Numbered from the stretch's first letter, positions 9,270 through 18,016 are shown. The stretch is 64,000 bases of DNA from Nitrospiraceae bacterium (GCA_021373015.1 JAJFTJ010000014.1:200323-264322); one strand, 5' to 3'. The notes: generated by a model from the sequence alone, not told the origin. Program-made: numbers and translations.

Positions 9270-9755
9270 ATGAATATAAAGACGTCTGGAAAGGCAGAAC
9301 TTTTTTATGATGTTTTTGAAAGTCCTCTGGGGGAGCTTTTTCTGATGTTTTCAGGTCCAAGACTTTCAGGAATATCATTCAAAAAACCGAACGCAAGAAG
9401 AGGCGCTGTTCCGGAACAATTTAAAAAAGAGCTTAATGATTATTTTGCAGGCAGGATAAGAGATTTCAGACAAAGCGTGGTGTTTCTTAAAGGAACTGAT
9501 TTTGAAAAACAGGTCTGGAATATTTTAAAGAAAATTCCATACGGTGAAACCAGAACATACAAATGGATTGCAGAACAGATAGGCAAGCCCAAGGCTAATA
9601 GGGCGGTTGGAAGGGCATTGGGCAAAAATCCCATTCCAATAGTTTATCCTTGCCATAGGATCATAGAGTCTGACGGCTCAATAGGCGGTTTCTCATCAGG
9701 AGTCGATATCAAGAGAAGACTGCTCGAACTAGAATACTACAATTTTATCGGTTGA
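9270..9755 (+). CDS. ogt: Methylated-DNA--protein-cysteine S-methyltransferase
   Basis: 161 residues of the Ogt/AGT family, which directly removes alkyl groups from O6 of guanine. The N-terminal part is a short ribonuclease-like domain (about 10-70). The C-terminal DNA-binding and catalytic domain has the active-site PCHR at 127-130 (acceptor C128), the helix-turn-helix with its arginine finger (GKPKANRAVGRALGKNP), and the substrate-loop GGFSSGVDIKRRLLELE. All catalytic elements are intact. It is a single gene with its own promoter, convergent with the MFS gene, with only 11 bases between stops. No strong Shine-Dalgarno precedes the ATG. Confidence 0.95.
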   Translation: MNIKTSGKAELFYDVFESPLGELFLMFSGPRLSGISFKKPNARRGAVPEQFKKELNDYFAGRIRDFRQSVVFLKGTDFEKQVWNILKKIPYGETRTYKWIAEQIGKPKANRAVGRALGKNPIPIVYPCHRIIESDGSIGGFSSGVDIKRRLLELEYYNFIG

Positions 9756-9766
9756 TGAAATTTATC

Positions 9767-10996
9767 TCAGCTCTTGCCATTATAATTTTCCGAAGAGATC
9801 TTTGCATAAGAAAATCCTGAGAGTATTACTGCCACAATCAGAAGTACAGCTGCAATATAGTATGCTGATGTATAATTTCCTGTTATGTCGGCAATCCTGC
9901 CGGCAAGCAAAGGACCGAAAACTCCGCCTACGCCCCATGCTGTAAAAAGGATGCCGTAATTCAGACCGAGATTTTTTGTTCCCCAGTAATCGGCTGTTGT
10001 AGCAGGGAAAAGTGCAAGGCAAGCCCCATAATTAAATCCCACAAGCGCAGAACCCATAACAAAAGTTGCTTCAGTCGAGAATTGAGTGAAGAAGAACATC
10101 ACAATTGCCTGCATTAAAAAAACAAGAGATAGAGTTAAGATTCTTCCAATATAATCAGAAACAATACCAGCAATGATTCTTCCGCCAGCATTGAATATTG
10201 CCAGCATTGCAACACAAAACGGGCCTATGATAATTGTGTTGTTTGATTGCACAGAAATTATTTTTGCCAGATGTCCTATTATCATCAGCCCTGCAGTTGC
10301 AGCGCAAACATATTGTATATAAAGCAGATAGAATTTCGAGGTTTTTAACATTTCCTTCCATGTGTAATCAACTCTGCATGGGTCACCTGGAGTCGAAGGT
10401 TTAACAGCACATACAGGAGCAGGAGGATTTTTTATGAATTGTGTGAGTATTAACATGAAAAAAGTAAATATGGCGCTTAGAATTATAAAAGATTTATTAA
10501 TGCCGTAATTTGCAAGAAGATATTTGCTGAGCGGTGCGATGTAGACTGGCGCAAGGCCGAACCCGCTTACCACAAGTCCTGTTATTAACCCCTTTTTCTC
10601 AGGAGGAAACCATTTTACTGCTGCAGGAGTAGCAGATGCATAGCCGAGTCCAAGTCCTGTTCCTGTTATAATTCCAAAGCCGATAATTGCAAAAAGAATA
10701 TTATCATGACTTGCAAAACCTGTTACAAAAAGTCCAAGTCCTGTCAGAAAGGCTCCGCATGTTGCAATAATCCGCGGACCGAACTTATCCTGAAGTTTGC
10801 CCGCAGGAACCATCATAAAGGCAAAGCATGCAATAGCAATTGTATAAGGGAGGGTAGCATTTGTTTTGGTCCAGCCAAACCCGCCTTTGTCAAGACTTTC
10901 AGTCAGCTGTTTGCCGAATATGCTCCATGCATAAAGAACTCCAAGCGCAAGATTAAGGCCAACGCCAGAAAAAGTAACGATCCATCCTCTGTTCAT
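9767..10996 (-). CDS. MFS transporter, oxalate/formate antiporter (OFA) family
   Basis: 409 residues with 12 predicted membrane helices. The N-terminus (RGWIVTFSGVGLNLALGVLYAWSIFG) and the loop GKLQDKFGPR, the MFS motif between helices 2 and 3, are typical of the OFA subfamily, whose founder exchanges oxalate for formate. The frame extends 13 codons further upstream, but a GGAGG lies six bases before the ATG at 10996, which fixes the start. The substrate cannot be assigned: OFA members also carry other small carboxylates. It has no metabolic gene next to it that would suggest one. It is convergent with ogt and divergent from slyD. Confidence 0.88.
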   Translation of the reverse strand: MNRGWIVTFSGVGLNLALGVLYAWSIFGKQLTESLDKGGFGWTKTNATLPYTIAIACFAFMMVPAGKLQDKFGPRIIATCGAFLTGLGLFVTGFASHDNILFAIIGFGIITGTGLGLGYASATPAAVKWFPPEKKGLITGLVVSGFGLAPVYIAPLSKYLLANYGINKSFIILSAIFTFFMLILTQFIKNPPAPVCAVKPSTPGDPCRVDYTWKEMLKTSKFYLLYIQYVCAATAGLMIIGHLAKIISVQSNNTIIIGPFCVAMLAIFNAGGRIIAGIVSDYIGRILTLSLVFLMQAIVMFFFTQFSTEATFVMGSALVGFNYGACLALFPATTADYWGTKNLGLNYGILFTAWGVGGVFGPLLAGRIADITGNYTSAYYIAAVLLIVAVILSGFSYAKISSENYNGKS

Positions 10997-11159
10997 TGAT
11001 TCCTCCAATAAGGGCTTTTTCAAGATACTTGCCAAAAATTATAACATAATCATTTTTTATTGCCCTATAAAAAATATTTTAGTTTTTGGTTATAATAAAA
11101 AAATTTTCAAAAGGTTAAGAAAGTTTTTATTGTTACTAAGAAAATTCTAAGGAGAATGC

Positions 11160-11588
11160 ATGGCAACAGTTAAGCAGGGAGATAAAGTAAAGGTTCATTA
11201 CACCGGGAGGCTGGAAGACGGCTCGATATTTGATTCATCGGAAAAACGCGAGCCGCTGGAATTCACAGTAGGAAGCGGGATGCTCATAAAAGGTTTTGAG
11301 CAGGGAGTTATCGGCATGAATATAGGCGATACAAAGACAGTTAATATTCCTGCAGAAGAAGCGTACGGGGCATACGACGAGACAATGGTATTTGATTTTG
11401 ACAGGGCAATGGCTCCTCAAGGAGCAGAGCCGGAAATAGGAGAGCATGTTCAGCTTCAAGGCCCAAATAACGAGACGATTATGGCAACAATAATCGGGAA
11501 AACAGATGCTGCATTTGTTATGGACTGCAATCATCCTCTGGCTGGAAAGAATTTGATATTTGATATCAATGTGATAGAAATAGCATAA
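11160..11588 (+). CDS. slyD: FKBP-type peptidyl-prolyl isomerase, SlyD-like
   Basis: 142 residues. The FKBP half-sites flank an inserted IF chaperone domain, as in SlyD (VHYTGRLEDGSIFDSS... LIKGFEQGVIGMNIGDTKTVNIPAEEAYGAYDE ... DHP-like CNHPLAGKNLIFDINVI). It catalyses proline isomerisation and acts as a folding helper. The histidine-rich, metal-binding tail of E. coli SlyD is absent: the protein ends just after the FKBP fold, so a nickel-delivery role is less likely. A strong Shine-Dalgarno (aaggag) precedes the ATG, and a TATAAT at 11091-11096 is a likely -10. A stem-loop follows the stop. Confidence 0.93.
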   Translation: MATVKQGDKVKVHYTGRLEDGSIFDSSEKREPLEFTVGSGMLIKGFEQGVIGMNIGDTKTVNIPAEEAYGAYDETMVFDFDRAMAPQGAEPEIGEHVQLQGPNNETIMATIIGKTDAAFVMDCNHPLAGKNLIFDINVIEIA

Positions 11589-11602
11589 ATTGTTTTTAGA
11601 TC

Positions 11603-11636
11603 TCTCTGCCGGATTTTTAAAATTCCACGGCAGAGA
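11603..11636. terminator. Stem-loop between convergent slyD and glgP
   Basis: A 9-bp perfect stem (TCTCTGCCG / CGGCAGAGA) with a 16-base AT-rich loop lies between the two converging stop codons. Neither side has a long T tract, so termination may be weak, or the stem may mainly protect the 3' end. Confidence 0.5.
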
Positions 11637-11646
11637 CAGAATCAGT

Positions 11647-13380
11647 CTATCGTATATAAGCTTCTGTAACATATCTTCTCATCATTCTGTGGCTGTTGAA
11701 ATAATAGGCGTTTTTCCCGATCGTATTCTGCATTACCCTGATCCATGTATGTTTGTCTGAGTAATACAGAGGAATTATAATAGTTTCAAGTTTGTTGTAA
11801 AGATCTTCAGCATCTCTTTTGTCAATTGCATCAATATCATTTGAAAGAGTTGTTTCAGTAGGGCTTGGGCCTATGGACCAGCCTGTGAAACCTTCAATAT
11901 GTCCTTCGATCCACCATCCGTCAAGCACACTGAAATTAGGCACTCCATTGTGAGCAGCTTTCATGCCGCTTGTTCCTGATGCCTCATGAGGTCTTAGAGG
12001 TGTGTTGAGCCAGAGATCAACCCCAGACACAATCTTGAGCGCTTTTTGCATATCGTAATTTTGCATATAAACAATTTTTATTTTTTCTTTGAGCCTTTCT
12101 TTAATAATATGAAGTTTTTCTATAAGCCATTTGCCATGGTCGTCTCTTGGATGTGCCTTGCCTGAAAACACCAGTTGAATTTTTTTGCCGGCAATGCTTT
12201 CGAGCTTTTCGATATCATGAAATATTAAGTCAGGCCTTTTGTACGCTGTTGCCCTTCGTGCAAAGCCGATTGTAAGAGTGTCATAATCCATGTCTGCATT
12301 TGTTTCTGAATTAACAAAATCAACCAGGATTTTTTTTGCTTCCATATGAGCCTGCCATAATTCATCCTCAGGGATCCTGCTCATTCGTACAAAAAGCTCA
12401 GGTTCATTTGCCCAGCCCGGAAGATATTTGTCATACAATTTTTTCATGCTTTCGCATGTCCATGTATATGAATGTACCCCATTAGTAATTGCTGAAATCT
12501 GATAACCCGGGAACATGCTCTGAGAAACTTCGCCGTGTTTTTTTGCCACTCCGTTAACAAACTCGCTGAGATTAAGCGCAAGCATAGTCATATTGAGGAG
12601 AACCTTGCCGCCGAGGTCTTTTAATATATTAACAGGAATAAGTTCTCCCATTGTTTTGAGCAAAAGGTCATAAGAGAATTTGTCGTGTCCTGCTTCAACA
12701 GGAGTGTGGGTTGTAAACACACAAATGTCTTTCACGCGGTCAACATCCCAGACAAGCCTCTCGTCCCAGACATCTTCTATCGGCCGTTTATATCTCAGTA
12801 AAAGTTCGAGTGTAAGAAGACTTGCGTGACCCTCGTTCATATGATATTTTTTTATCTCGAATCCAAGCTCATGGAGCATTCTTACCCCGCCAATTCCAAG
12901 CACAAGCTCCTGCTTTAATCTGTATAAATGATCACCGCCGTATAAATAAGAAGTAATTTCTCTGTCTTGAGGAGAATTTTCCTCAATATCTGTATCCAAA
13001 AAAAAGACAGGAATACTGCCGTTTCTGAGACTTTTAACAATGTAAAGCCATGCCTGCACTGTGACAGAACGGCCTTCTATATTTACATCGATTTTTTCAG
13101 GGAGGAGTATCATGTATTTTGACGGATCCCATTCAACAGGCGATTCGATCTGTCTGCCTTTTTCGTCGATGTTTTGATTGAAGTAACCTTTTTTGCTGAG
13201 AAGTGTGACTGCCACCATCGGCAGTTTCAAATCAGCGCCGGACCTTATGGTATCTCCTGCAAGAACTCCAAGTCCTCCGCTGTATGTTGGAATATCATTG
13301 GCAACGCCTATCTCCATAGAGAAATAAGCGATCTTTGGTTCTCTTGTAAATTCCTGAAGCTCTATTTGTACCGGAGTCAT
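11647..13380 (-). CDS. glgP: Alpha-glucan (glycogen) phosphorylase
   Basis: 577 residues from the ATG at 13380, GT35 family, the shorter 'alpha-glucan family phosphorylase' form rather than the roughly 800-residue E. coli type. N-terminal AYFSMEIGVANDIPTYSGGLGVLAGD is the family hallmark. The pyridoxal-phosphate lysine lies in EASGTSGMKAAHNGVPN, and the phosphate site includes GFARRATAYKRPDLI. It releases glucose-1-phosphate from stored glucan or maltodextrin. The frame could be extended to 13452, but that would run into the divergent gene, and the family's conserved region starts at the downstream methionine. A TGTTAAAAT box ends 7 bases before this ATG and there is no Shine-Dalgarno, pointing to a leaderless message. 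Confidence 0.92.
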   Translation of the reverse strand: MTPVQIELQEFTREPKIAYFSMEIGVANDIPTYSGGLGVLAGDTIRSGADLKLPMVAVTLLSKKGYFNQNIDEKGRQIESPVEWDPSKYMILLPEKIDVNIEGRSVTVQAWLYIVKSLRNGSIPVFFLDTDIEENSPQDREITSYLYGGDHLYRLKQELVLGIGGVRMLHELGFEIKKYHMNEGHASLLTLELLLRYKRPIEDVWDERLVWDVDRVKDICVFTTHTPVEAGHDKFSYDLLLKTMGELIPVNILKDLGGKVLLNMTMLALNLSEFVNGVAKKHGEVSQSMFPGYQISAITNGVHSYTWTCESMKKLYDKYLPGWANEPELFVRMSRIPEDELWQAHMEAKKILVDFVNSETNADMDYDTLTIGFARRATAYKRPDLIFHDIEKLESIAGKKIQLVFSGKAHPRDDHGKWLIEKLHIIKERLKEKIKIVYMQNYDMQKALKIVSGVDLWLNTPLRPHEASGTSGMKAAHNGVPNFSVLDGWWIEGHIEGFTGWSIGPSPTETTLSNDIDAIDKRDAEDLYNKLETIIIPLYYSDKHTWIRVMQNTIGKNAYYFNSHRMMRRYVTEAYIR

Positions 13381-13387
13381 TAAATGT

Positions 13388-13396
13388 ATTTTAACA
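13388..13396 (-). promoter_or_regulatory. Extended -10 box for leaderless glgP
   Basis: Read on the minus strand: TGTTAAAAT, then 7 bases (acattta), then the glgP ATG at 13380. The predicted transcription start is at or one base from the A of ATG. Confidence 0.55.
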
Positions 13397-13428
13397 CGCC
13401 TGATGTCTTGTTCAAATCCATTAATCCA

Positions 13429-13437
13429 TGATATAGT
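13429..13437 (+). promoter_or_regulatory. Extended -10 box for leaderless lolC/E
   Basis: TGATATAGT, then 7 bases, then the ATG at 13445. A TTGTTC at 13408-13413, 18 bases upstream of the hexamer, could be the -35. No Shine-Dalgarno fits between box and start. Confidence 0.55.
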
Positions 13438-13444
13438 CATTTTC

Positions 13445-14674
13445 ATGCACAAACTTTTACCCTATTATGTTTTTATTGCCTTTAGGTATCTAAGATCTAA
13501 AAAGAAGCACAAAGGCATTTCGCTTAACACTGCAATCTCAGCAGGCGGAGTTGCAGTAGGCGTTATGGCATTGCTTGTTGTGCTCTCAGTCATGAGCGGA
13601 TTTCACGAAGACCTTCAGAGAAAGATATTAGGCGTAAATGCACATGTAGTTATTCTCAATTACAGAGGCGGCATAGTCGACTATAACATTGTGATCGAGA
13701 AAGTAAAAAAAGAGAAGGATGTGGTTTCTGCCTCTCCTTTTGTTTTGGGGCAGGTAATGGTTTCATACGGCAAAAGGGGGCATGGAGTAATACTCAGAGG
13801 AATTGATCCTGTCCAAGAGGCAAAAACAACCGAGATAAAAAAATATTTTAAGAGCGGGAAAATAGAAGATTTAAAAACGGAAAAAGGCATACCTGGAATC
13901 ATTATCGGCAGAGAGCTTGCAAGCAATCTCGGCGTTTTTAAGGGCGATATAATAAATATTATTTCTCCTGTTGGAGAGATCGGTCCAATGGGAATGCTCC
14001 CAAAAGTCAGGCAGTTCAAGATTTCTGCAATATTTGAAGTCGGTATGTTTGAATATGATTCAAATCTTGTTATGACAGAGATACCTCCTGCGCAGGAGTT
14101 CTTCGGAACCGGAAACACAATAACAGGAATAGAACTTAAAATAAAAGATGTTTATAAGGCAAAGGAAGTGAGAGAACAGGTTCAAAAAATCCTAGATTTT
14201 CCATACTACGGCAGGGACTGGATGCAGATGAACAAAAACCTTTTTGCGGCCTTAAAACTTGAGAAGCTTGCAATGTTCGTAATATTAGTTCTGATAATTC
14301 TTGTTGCATCATTCAATATCGTCGGCACTCTCATAATGAATGTCATAGAAAAATCCCGAGAGATCGCAATACTAAAAGCGATGGGAGCGACAAACAAAGG
14401 GATAATGTCTGTGTTCATGCTCCAGGGGCTTTTAATCGGGCTTGCAGGAACAATTATAGGAGTCGTAGGAGGATGTGTTCTCGGCTACGCATTCAATAAT
14501 GTCATCAAACTTCCTCCTGAGATTTATTATCTGAGTCATCTGCCTATCAAGATGAAGCTGACGGATTTTCTTTCTGTCTCAGGCGCTGCAATAGCAATCA
14601 GTTTTCTTGCAACAATATATCCTGCGCTTCAGGCGGCAAAACTGGATCCTGTTGAGCCATTGAGGTATGAGTGA
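13445..14674 (+). CDS. lolC: Lipoprotein-releasing ABC permease, LolC/LolE family
   Basis: 409 residues. There is an N-terminal membrane helix after a basic segment (FIAFRYLRSKKKHKGISLNTAISAGGVAVGVMALLVVLSVMSG), a large periplasmic MacB_PCD-like domain (about 50-250), and three C-terminal helices of the FtsX fold. The start was placed at the internal ATG at 13445, because the 14 residues before it are not conserved-looking and a promoter box sits just upstream. With the ATPase encoded next it would extract outer-membrane-directed lipoproteins from the inner membrane. Only one permease gene is present, so it probably works as a homodimer (LolF-type) rather than as separate LolC and LolE. Confidence 0.9.
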   Translation: MHKLLPYYVFIAFRYLRSKKKHKGISLNTAISAGGVAVGVMALLVVLSVMSGFHEDLQRKILGVNAHVVILNYRGGIVDYNIVIEKVKKEKDVVSASPFVLGQVMVSYGKRGHGVILRGIDPVQEAKTTEIKKYFKSGKIEDLKTEKGIPGIIIGRELASNLGVFKGDIINIISPVGEIGPMGMLPKVRQFKISAIFEVGMFEYDSNLVMTEIPPAQEFFGTGNTITGIELKIKDVYKAKEVREQVQKILDFPYYGRDWMQMNKNLFAALKLEKLAMFVILVLIILVASFNIVGTLIMNVIEKSREIAILKAMGATNKGIMSVFMLQGLLIGLAGTIIGVVGGCVLGYAFNNVIKLPPEIYYLSHLPIKMKLTDFLSVSGAAIAISFLATIYPALQAAKLDPVEPLRYE

Positions 14675-14679
14675 GGTTT

Positions 14680-14789
14680 TATATGCAGACATTACTCGAA
14701 AATTTCTTTAACTCGATAAATTATTTAGATTATATTTATATGGTATTTATAAATAAAAATAATAAATTTTCTCGCAACATCTGCATATA
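14680..14789. repeat. 110-bp AT-rich inverted repeat between lolC and lolD
   Basis: Outer arms TATATGCAGA (14680-14689) and TCTGCATATA (14780-14789) pair perfectly. After an 8-base mismatch on each side, inner arms GAAAATTT (14698-14705) and AAATTTTC (14764-14771) also pair perfectly. The symmetry suggests a single folded element. It fills nearly the whole gap between two genes that are usually adjacent. It could be a miniature inverted-repeat element, an attenuator or mRNA-stability structure; no direct target duplication was seen. Confidence 0.55.
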
Positions 14790-14807
14790 TGAGATAACAG
14801 GTTAAGG

Positions 14808-15506
14808 ATGATCGAAGTAATAGATATATCAAAATCATTTTATACTCCTGCAGGCGAGCTGAAGGTTCTTAGGAACATTAACCTTCATATAAAAGCAGGA
14901 GAGATGATAGCTATTGTCGGAGCCTCAGGCGTTGGCAAGAGCACCCTGCTTCACATCCTTGGCACGCTGGACAAACCCACAACAGGAAAACTTCTTTATG
15001 ATAAAACAGATATTTTTTCTCTTGATGATCAGTCAATAGCGTCTTTCAGAAATAATTCTGTAGGTTTTGTCTTTCAGTTTCATCATCTCCTTCCTGAATT
15101 TACAGCGCTTGAGAATGTGATGATGCCAGGGTTGATAAGTATGGGTTCTCAATTAAAAAAATCAAACGGTTTTAGCTATAAGGAAATTGCAGAAAAGTCA
15201 GAAAGGCTTCTTAAAGAACTGGGTGTTTATGACAGAAAAGATCACAGGCCCGGAGAGCTTTCAGGAGGAGAGCAGCAGCGCGTTGCTGTTGCGCGCGCAT
15301 TGATACTCGATCCAAAAGTGGTCTTTGCTGATGAGCCTACAGGCAATCTTGATACGCATACGGGCGAGGAATTATTCAAACTTCTCATAGATCTCAATTC
15401 CAAAAAACAGATTACCTTTATCATCGTCACTCACAATGAATCTCTCGCTAAACAGTGTCATAGGGTTATAGAGATGGTGGATGGAAAGATCAAGAGTTCT
15501 GCCTAA
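14808..15506 (+). CDS. lolD: Lipoprotein-releasing system ATP-binding protein
   Basis: 232 residues, an ABC ATPase of the LolD/MacB group. Walker A is GASGVGKST (about 37-45), the Q-loop lies in [21 protein letters not shown] (typical of LolD), the signature is [15 protein letters not shown], Walker B is [12 protein letters not shown], and the H-loop is IIVTHN. It powers lipoprotein release from the inner membrane with the upstream permease. The permease and ATPase genes are separated by the folded AT-rich element at 14680-14789. The 3' end overlaps a reading frame that carries the tail of a TerC-like protein. Confidence 0.95.
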   Translation: MIEVIDISKSFYTPAGELKVLRNINLHIKAGEMIAIVGASGVGKSTLLHILGTLDKPTTGKLLYDKTDIFSLDDQSIASFRNNSVGFVFQFHHLLPEFTALENVMMPGLISMGSQLKKSNGFSYKEIAEKSERLLKELGVYDRKDHRPGELSGGEQQRVAVARALILDPKVVFADEPTGNLDTHTGEELFKLLIDLNSKKQITFIIVTHNESLAKQCHRVIEMVDGKIKSSA

Positions 15507-15726
15507 AAGTCATATATTCCCAAAATGGAATAATCTGTATTTTCTTCTTATGATCGGTTTTACATTGATAGCAGAAGGTTTTGATGTGCATGTGCCGAAA
15601 GGATATATTTATTTTGCGATGGCGTTTTCTGTAGGTGTTGAAATGCTGAATATTAGGGTTCGAAGGAAAAAAGAGACAGAGACGATTCGTCTGAATAAAA
15701 ATATTTCAGAAAACGGAGTTGTTTGA
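15481..15726 (+). pseudogene. Remnant of a TerC-family membrane protein (C-terminal end)
   Basis: An 81-codon frame starts at an ATG inside lolD. From about residue 17 onward it reads like the last two helices and tail of TerC/YgdQ-type proteins: [12 protein letters not shown], then [20 protein letters not shown] and a basic RVRRKK tail. Full TerC proteins have about 240 residues and seven or more helices; everything before this is absent and lolD occupies the space. The simplest reading is a 5'-truncated gene fused by deletion to the end of lolD. A small two-helix protein translated by coupling with lolD remains possible. Confidence 0.6.
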
Positions 15727-15753
15727 CCTAGCAATAGCCTAAGGATATATAGT

Positions 15754-16803
15754 CTAGAACTCTTCTAAGATTCTGTAGGTGGTATCTCTTTGCGCGGGTT
15801 TGAAGCCGGCGTTTTTTATTGTCCTAATAATATCTTCCTTTGATACTCTGTAGCTTACCCCTGCTGCTGCAACAACATTTTCCTCAATCATTGTCGAGCC
15901 GAAATCATTTGCGCCGAATCTGAGAGCAACCTCTGCTATCTTTAATCCCTGCGTTACCCAAGATGCCTGTATGTTTTTAACATTGTCCAGATAGATTCTG
16001 GACAGCGCAAGAACTTTTAGATAATCAACAGCAGTTGCCTGATTAAAATCAATTTTCTTCTTTTCTTTGATAAATTTAGTATTGCCCGGCTGGAATGTCC
16101 ATGGGATAAATGCAGTAAAACCTTTTGTCCCATCCTGAAGATTTCTGACTGCATCGAGATGTTCGATAATATCTTCTTCTGTTTCAACACTCCCAAACAT
16201 CATTGTTGCAGTTGTTCTCATGCCGAGTCTGTGAGCTTCTTCCATCACCTTAAGCCATGAAGATGTTTTTATTTTTTTCGGACTTAATATCTCCCGCACT
16301 CTGTCTGACAATATCTCTGCTCCGCCTCCGGGAATTGAGTCTAGTCCTGCTGATTTTAAAATTCTTATCGCTTCTTTGATCGTAAGGTCAGCGCTGTCTG
16401 CGATATAGCAGATCTCAGGCGGGGAGAATCCGTGAATATTTATATCAAAGTGTGATTTTATATCTTTTAGTAATTCAGTGTAATAATCTATTCCAAAATC
16501 AGGATGAAGTCCTCCCTGAATAAGTATCTGTGTGCCTCCCAATGCAATTGTCTCTTCGATTTTTTTATAAAGAGAATCTCTGTCGAGCACATATGCATCT
16601 TTGTCTTTTTTGTCGCGCCAAAATGCGCAGAATGTGCATTTGTTTATGCAGATGTTTGTGTAGTTGATATTTCTGTCTACGACAAAAGTTACAGTCTTGT
16701 CTGGATGAAGAGTTTTTCGTATCTCGTCTGCCATCTGTCCAAGTTCAAGAAGATCAGCACTCTTCAGTAATTCTAAGGCTTGTTTTTTATTTATTCTGTT
16801 CAT
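15754..16803 (-). CDS. mqnC: Cyclic dehypoxanthinyl futalosine synthase
   Basis: 349 residues, a radical SAM enzyme of the futalosine menaquinone pathway that cyclises dehypoxanthinyl futalosine. The [4Fe-4S]/SAM motif is CINKCTFC (about 52-59). MqnC-like features are IQGGLHPDFGIDYYTELL, PGGGAEILSDRVR, FIPWTFQPGNT, ASWVTQG and the C-terminal AQRDTTYRIL. It lies downstream of the related mqnE on the same strand with a 154-base structured spacer between. It is convergent with the terC remnant. The start at 16803 has no clear Shine-Dalgarno. Confidence 0.93.
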   Translation of the reverse strand: MNRINKKQALELLKSADLLELGQMADEIRKTLHPDKTVTFVVDRNINYTNICINKCTFCAFWRDKKDKDAYVLDRDSLYKKIEETIALGGTQILIQGGLHPDFGIDYYTELLKDIKSHFDINIHGFSPPEICYIADSADLTIKEAIRILKSAGLDSIPGGGAEILSDRVREILSPKKIKTSSWLKVMEEAHRLGMRTTATMMFGSVETEEDIIEHLDAVRNLQDGTKGFTAFIPWTFQPGNTKFIKEKKKIDFNQATAVDYLKVLALSRIYLDNVKNIQASWVTQGLKIAEVALRFGANDFGSTMIEENVVAAAGVSYRVSKEDIIRTIKNAGFKPAQRDTTYRILEEF

Positions 16804-16848
16804 AGTCTATTAAAATTCAAAGTCAGGGTGTTGTATTTGAGCGGTTTT

Positions 16849-16910
16849 ATTTTGCCGTATAATTCGCAAAGCGAATAGGCAAAATACCTCGGAGTCCCGA
16901 TCTTATCGGG
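16849..16910. other. Tandem stem-loops between mqnE and mqnC
   Basis: Two neighbouring hairpins. The first is nested: ATTTTGCC (16849-16856) pairs with GGCAAAAT (16878-16885), enclosing TTCGC-AAA-GCGAA (16863-16875). The second is CCCGAT-CTT-ATCGGG (16896-16910). There is no T run after either, so a simple terminator is unlikely. A processing site, an attenuator or a REP-like repeat are alternatives. Confidence 0.5.
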
Positions 16911-16957
16911 GCGAGAATGAGCGAAAATACTATACTCTGGCTTTATGTTCATATTAT

Positions 16958-18016
16958 TCAATTTATCTTCTTATAAAAAGAATCTCTTTCTACTGGAGTT
17001 TTCCCTGCTTTTTTAATTAAGTTCTTTAATTCATCAACAGTCATTGCTTGTCTGGACAATCCGCCTGCAGAATAAGTTATCTTTTCCTCGATTATTGTTC
17101 CGTCAAGATCATCCGCGCCAAACAGCAGAGCGATCTGGGATAATTTTTCTCCGAGCATGACCCAGTATGCTTTTATGTGCGGGAAATTATCGAGCATAAG
17201 CCTGCTGACAGCAATTGTTTTTAAGTCGTCTATTCCCGAAGAGTAAGCCCCGCCTATCTCAGTATTTTTCGGATGATATGCAAGCGGAATGAATGCCTGA
17301 AACCCATGAGTCTTATCCTGAAGGTCTCTTAGTTTTATAAGATGATCTATCCTGTGCTCATATTTTTCAATATGGCTGTAGAGCATTGTTGCGTTTGTCT
17401 TTATTCCAGTGTGATGCGCAGTTTCCATGACATCAAGCCATCCTTCTCCTGAGAGTTTCTCAGGGCATATTTGGTTCCTGACGCTTGTTTCGAAAATCTC
17501 TGCTCCTCCGCCGGGCATTGTGTCGAGTCCGCTTTTCTTTAATTCATTTAAAACATCACTGATGTTTTTCTTGCTTATTCTCGAAAAATATTCTATCTCT
17601 GTTGCAGTGAATGCTTTTATGTAAATTTTTGGGAGTGACTGTTTAATTTTCGAAAGCATTTCGCAATAATGTTCAAACGGCCAGTCAGGATGAAGTCCGC
17701 CTACAATATGAACTTCAGTGTAAGCTGAGTCAGTGTCTTTAAGTTTTTTGATAATCTCATTGATGGTCAGTTCATAAGCTCCGTCTTCGCCTTTAGACCT
17801 GCTGAATGCGCAGAACTTACAGCGGTTCACGCAGATGTTTGTGGGATTAACATGGATGTTTCTGATGTAATAAACTTTATTCGCGTTTTTCTTTTTCTCA
17901 GAATAAGAAGCGAGTTTCCCGAGCTTAAAAATGTCGTTGCTTTCAAAAAGCGCAATCCCGTCTTCTTTTGTGAGTCTTATGCCTGATAGAATTTTGTCTT
18001 TAATTTGCTGGAACAT
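16958..18016 (-). CDS. mqnE: Aminofutalosine synthase
   Basis: 352 residues, a radical SAM enzyme that joins the chorismate-derived enolpyruvyl benzoate to the SAM adenosyl radical, giving aminofutalosine. The CVNRCKFC motif (about 61-68) binds the cluster. IVGGLHPDWPFEHYCEML, MPGGGAEIF, LYSHIEKYEHRIDHL and FIPLAYHPKNTEI distinguish MqnE from its paralogue MqnC, encoded next. A GAGG lies about four bases before the ATG. With mqnC it shows that menaquinone is made by the futalosine route; the other genes of the route are not in this window. It is divergent from hemC. Confidence 0.93.
   Translation of the reverse strand: MFQQIKDKILSGIRLTKEDGIALFESNDIFKLGKLASYSEKKKNANKVYYIRNIHVNPTNICVNRCKFCAFSRSKGEDGAYELTINEIIKKLKDTDSAYTEVHIVGGLHPDWPFEHYCEMLSKIKQSLPKIYIKAFTATEIEYFSRISKKNISDVLNELKKSGLDTMPGGGAEIFETSVRNQICPEKLSGEGWLDVMETAHHTGIKTNATMLYSHIEKYEHRIDHLIKLRDLQDKTHGFQAFIPLAYHPKNTEIGGAYSSGIDDLKTIAVSRLMLDNFPHIKAYWVMLGEKLSQIALLFGADDLDGTIIEEKITYSAGGLSRQAMTVDELKNLIKKAGKTPVERDSFYKKIN

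Noticed and set aside
13381-13452. Longer N-terminus of glgP up to 13452
   Set aside because: It would overlap the divergent lolC/E start, and the conserved phosphorylase sequence begins near the ATG at 13380.
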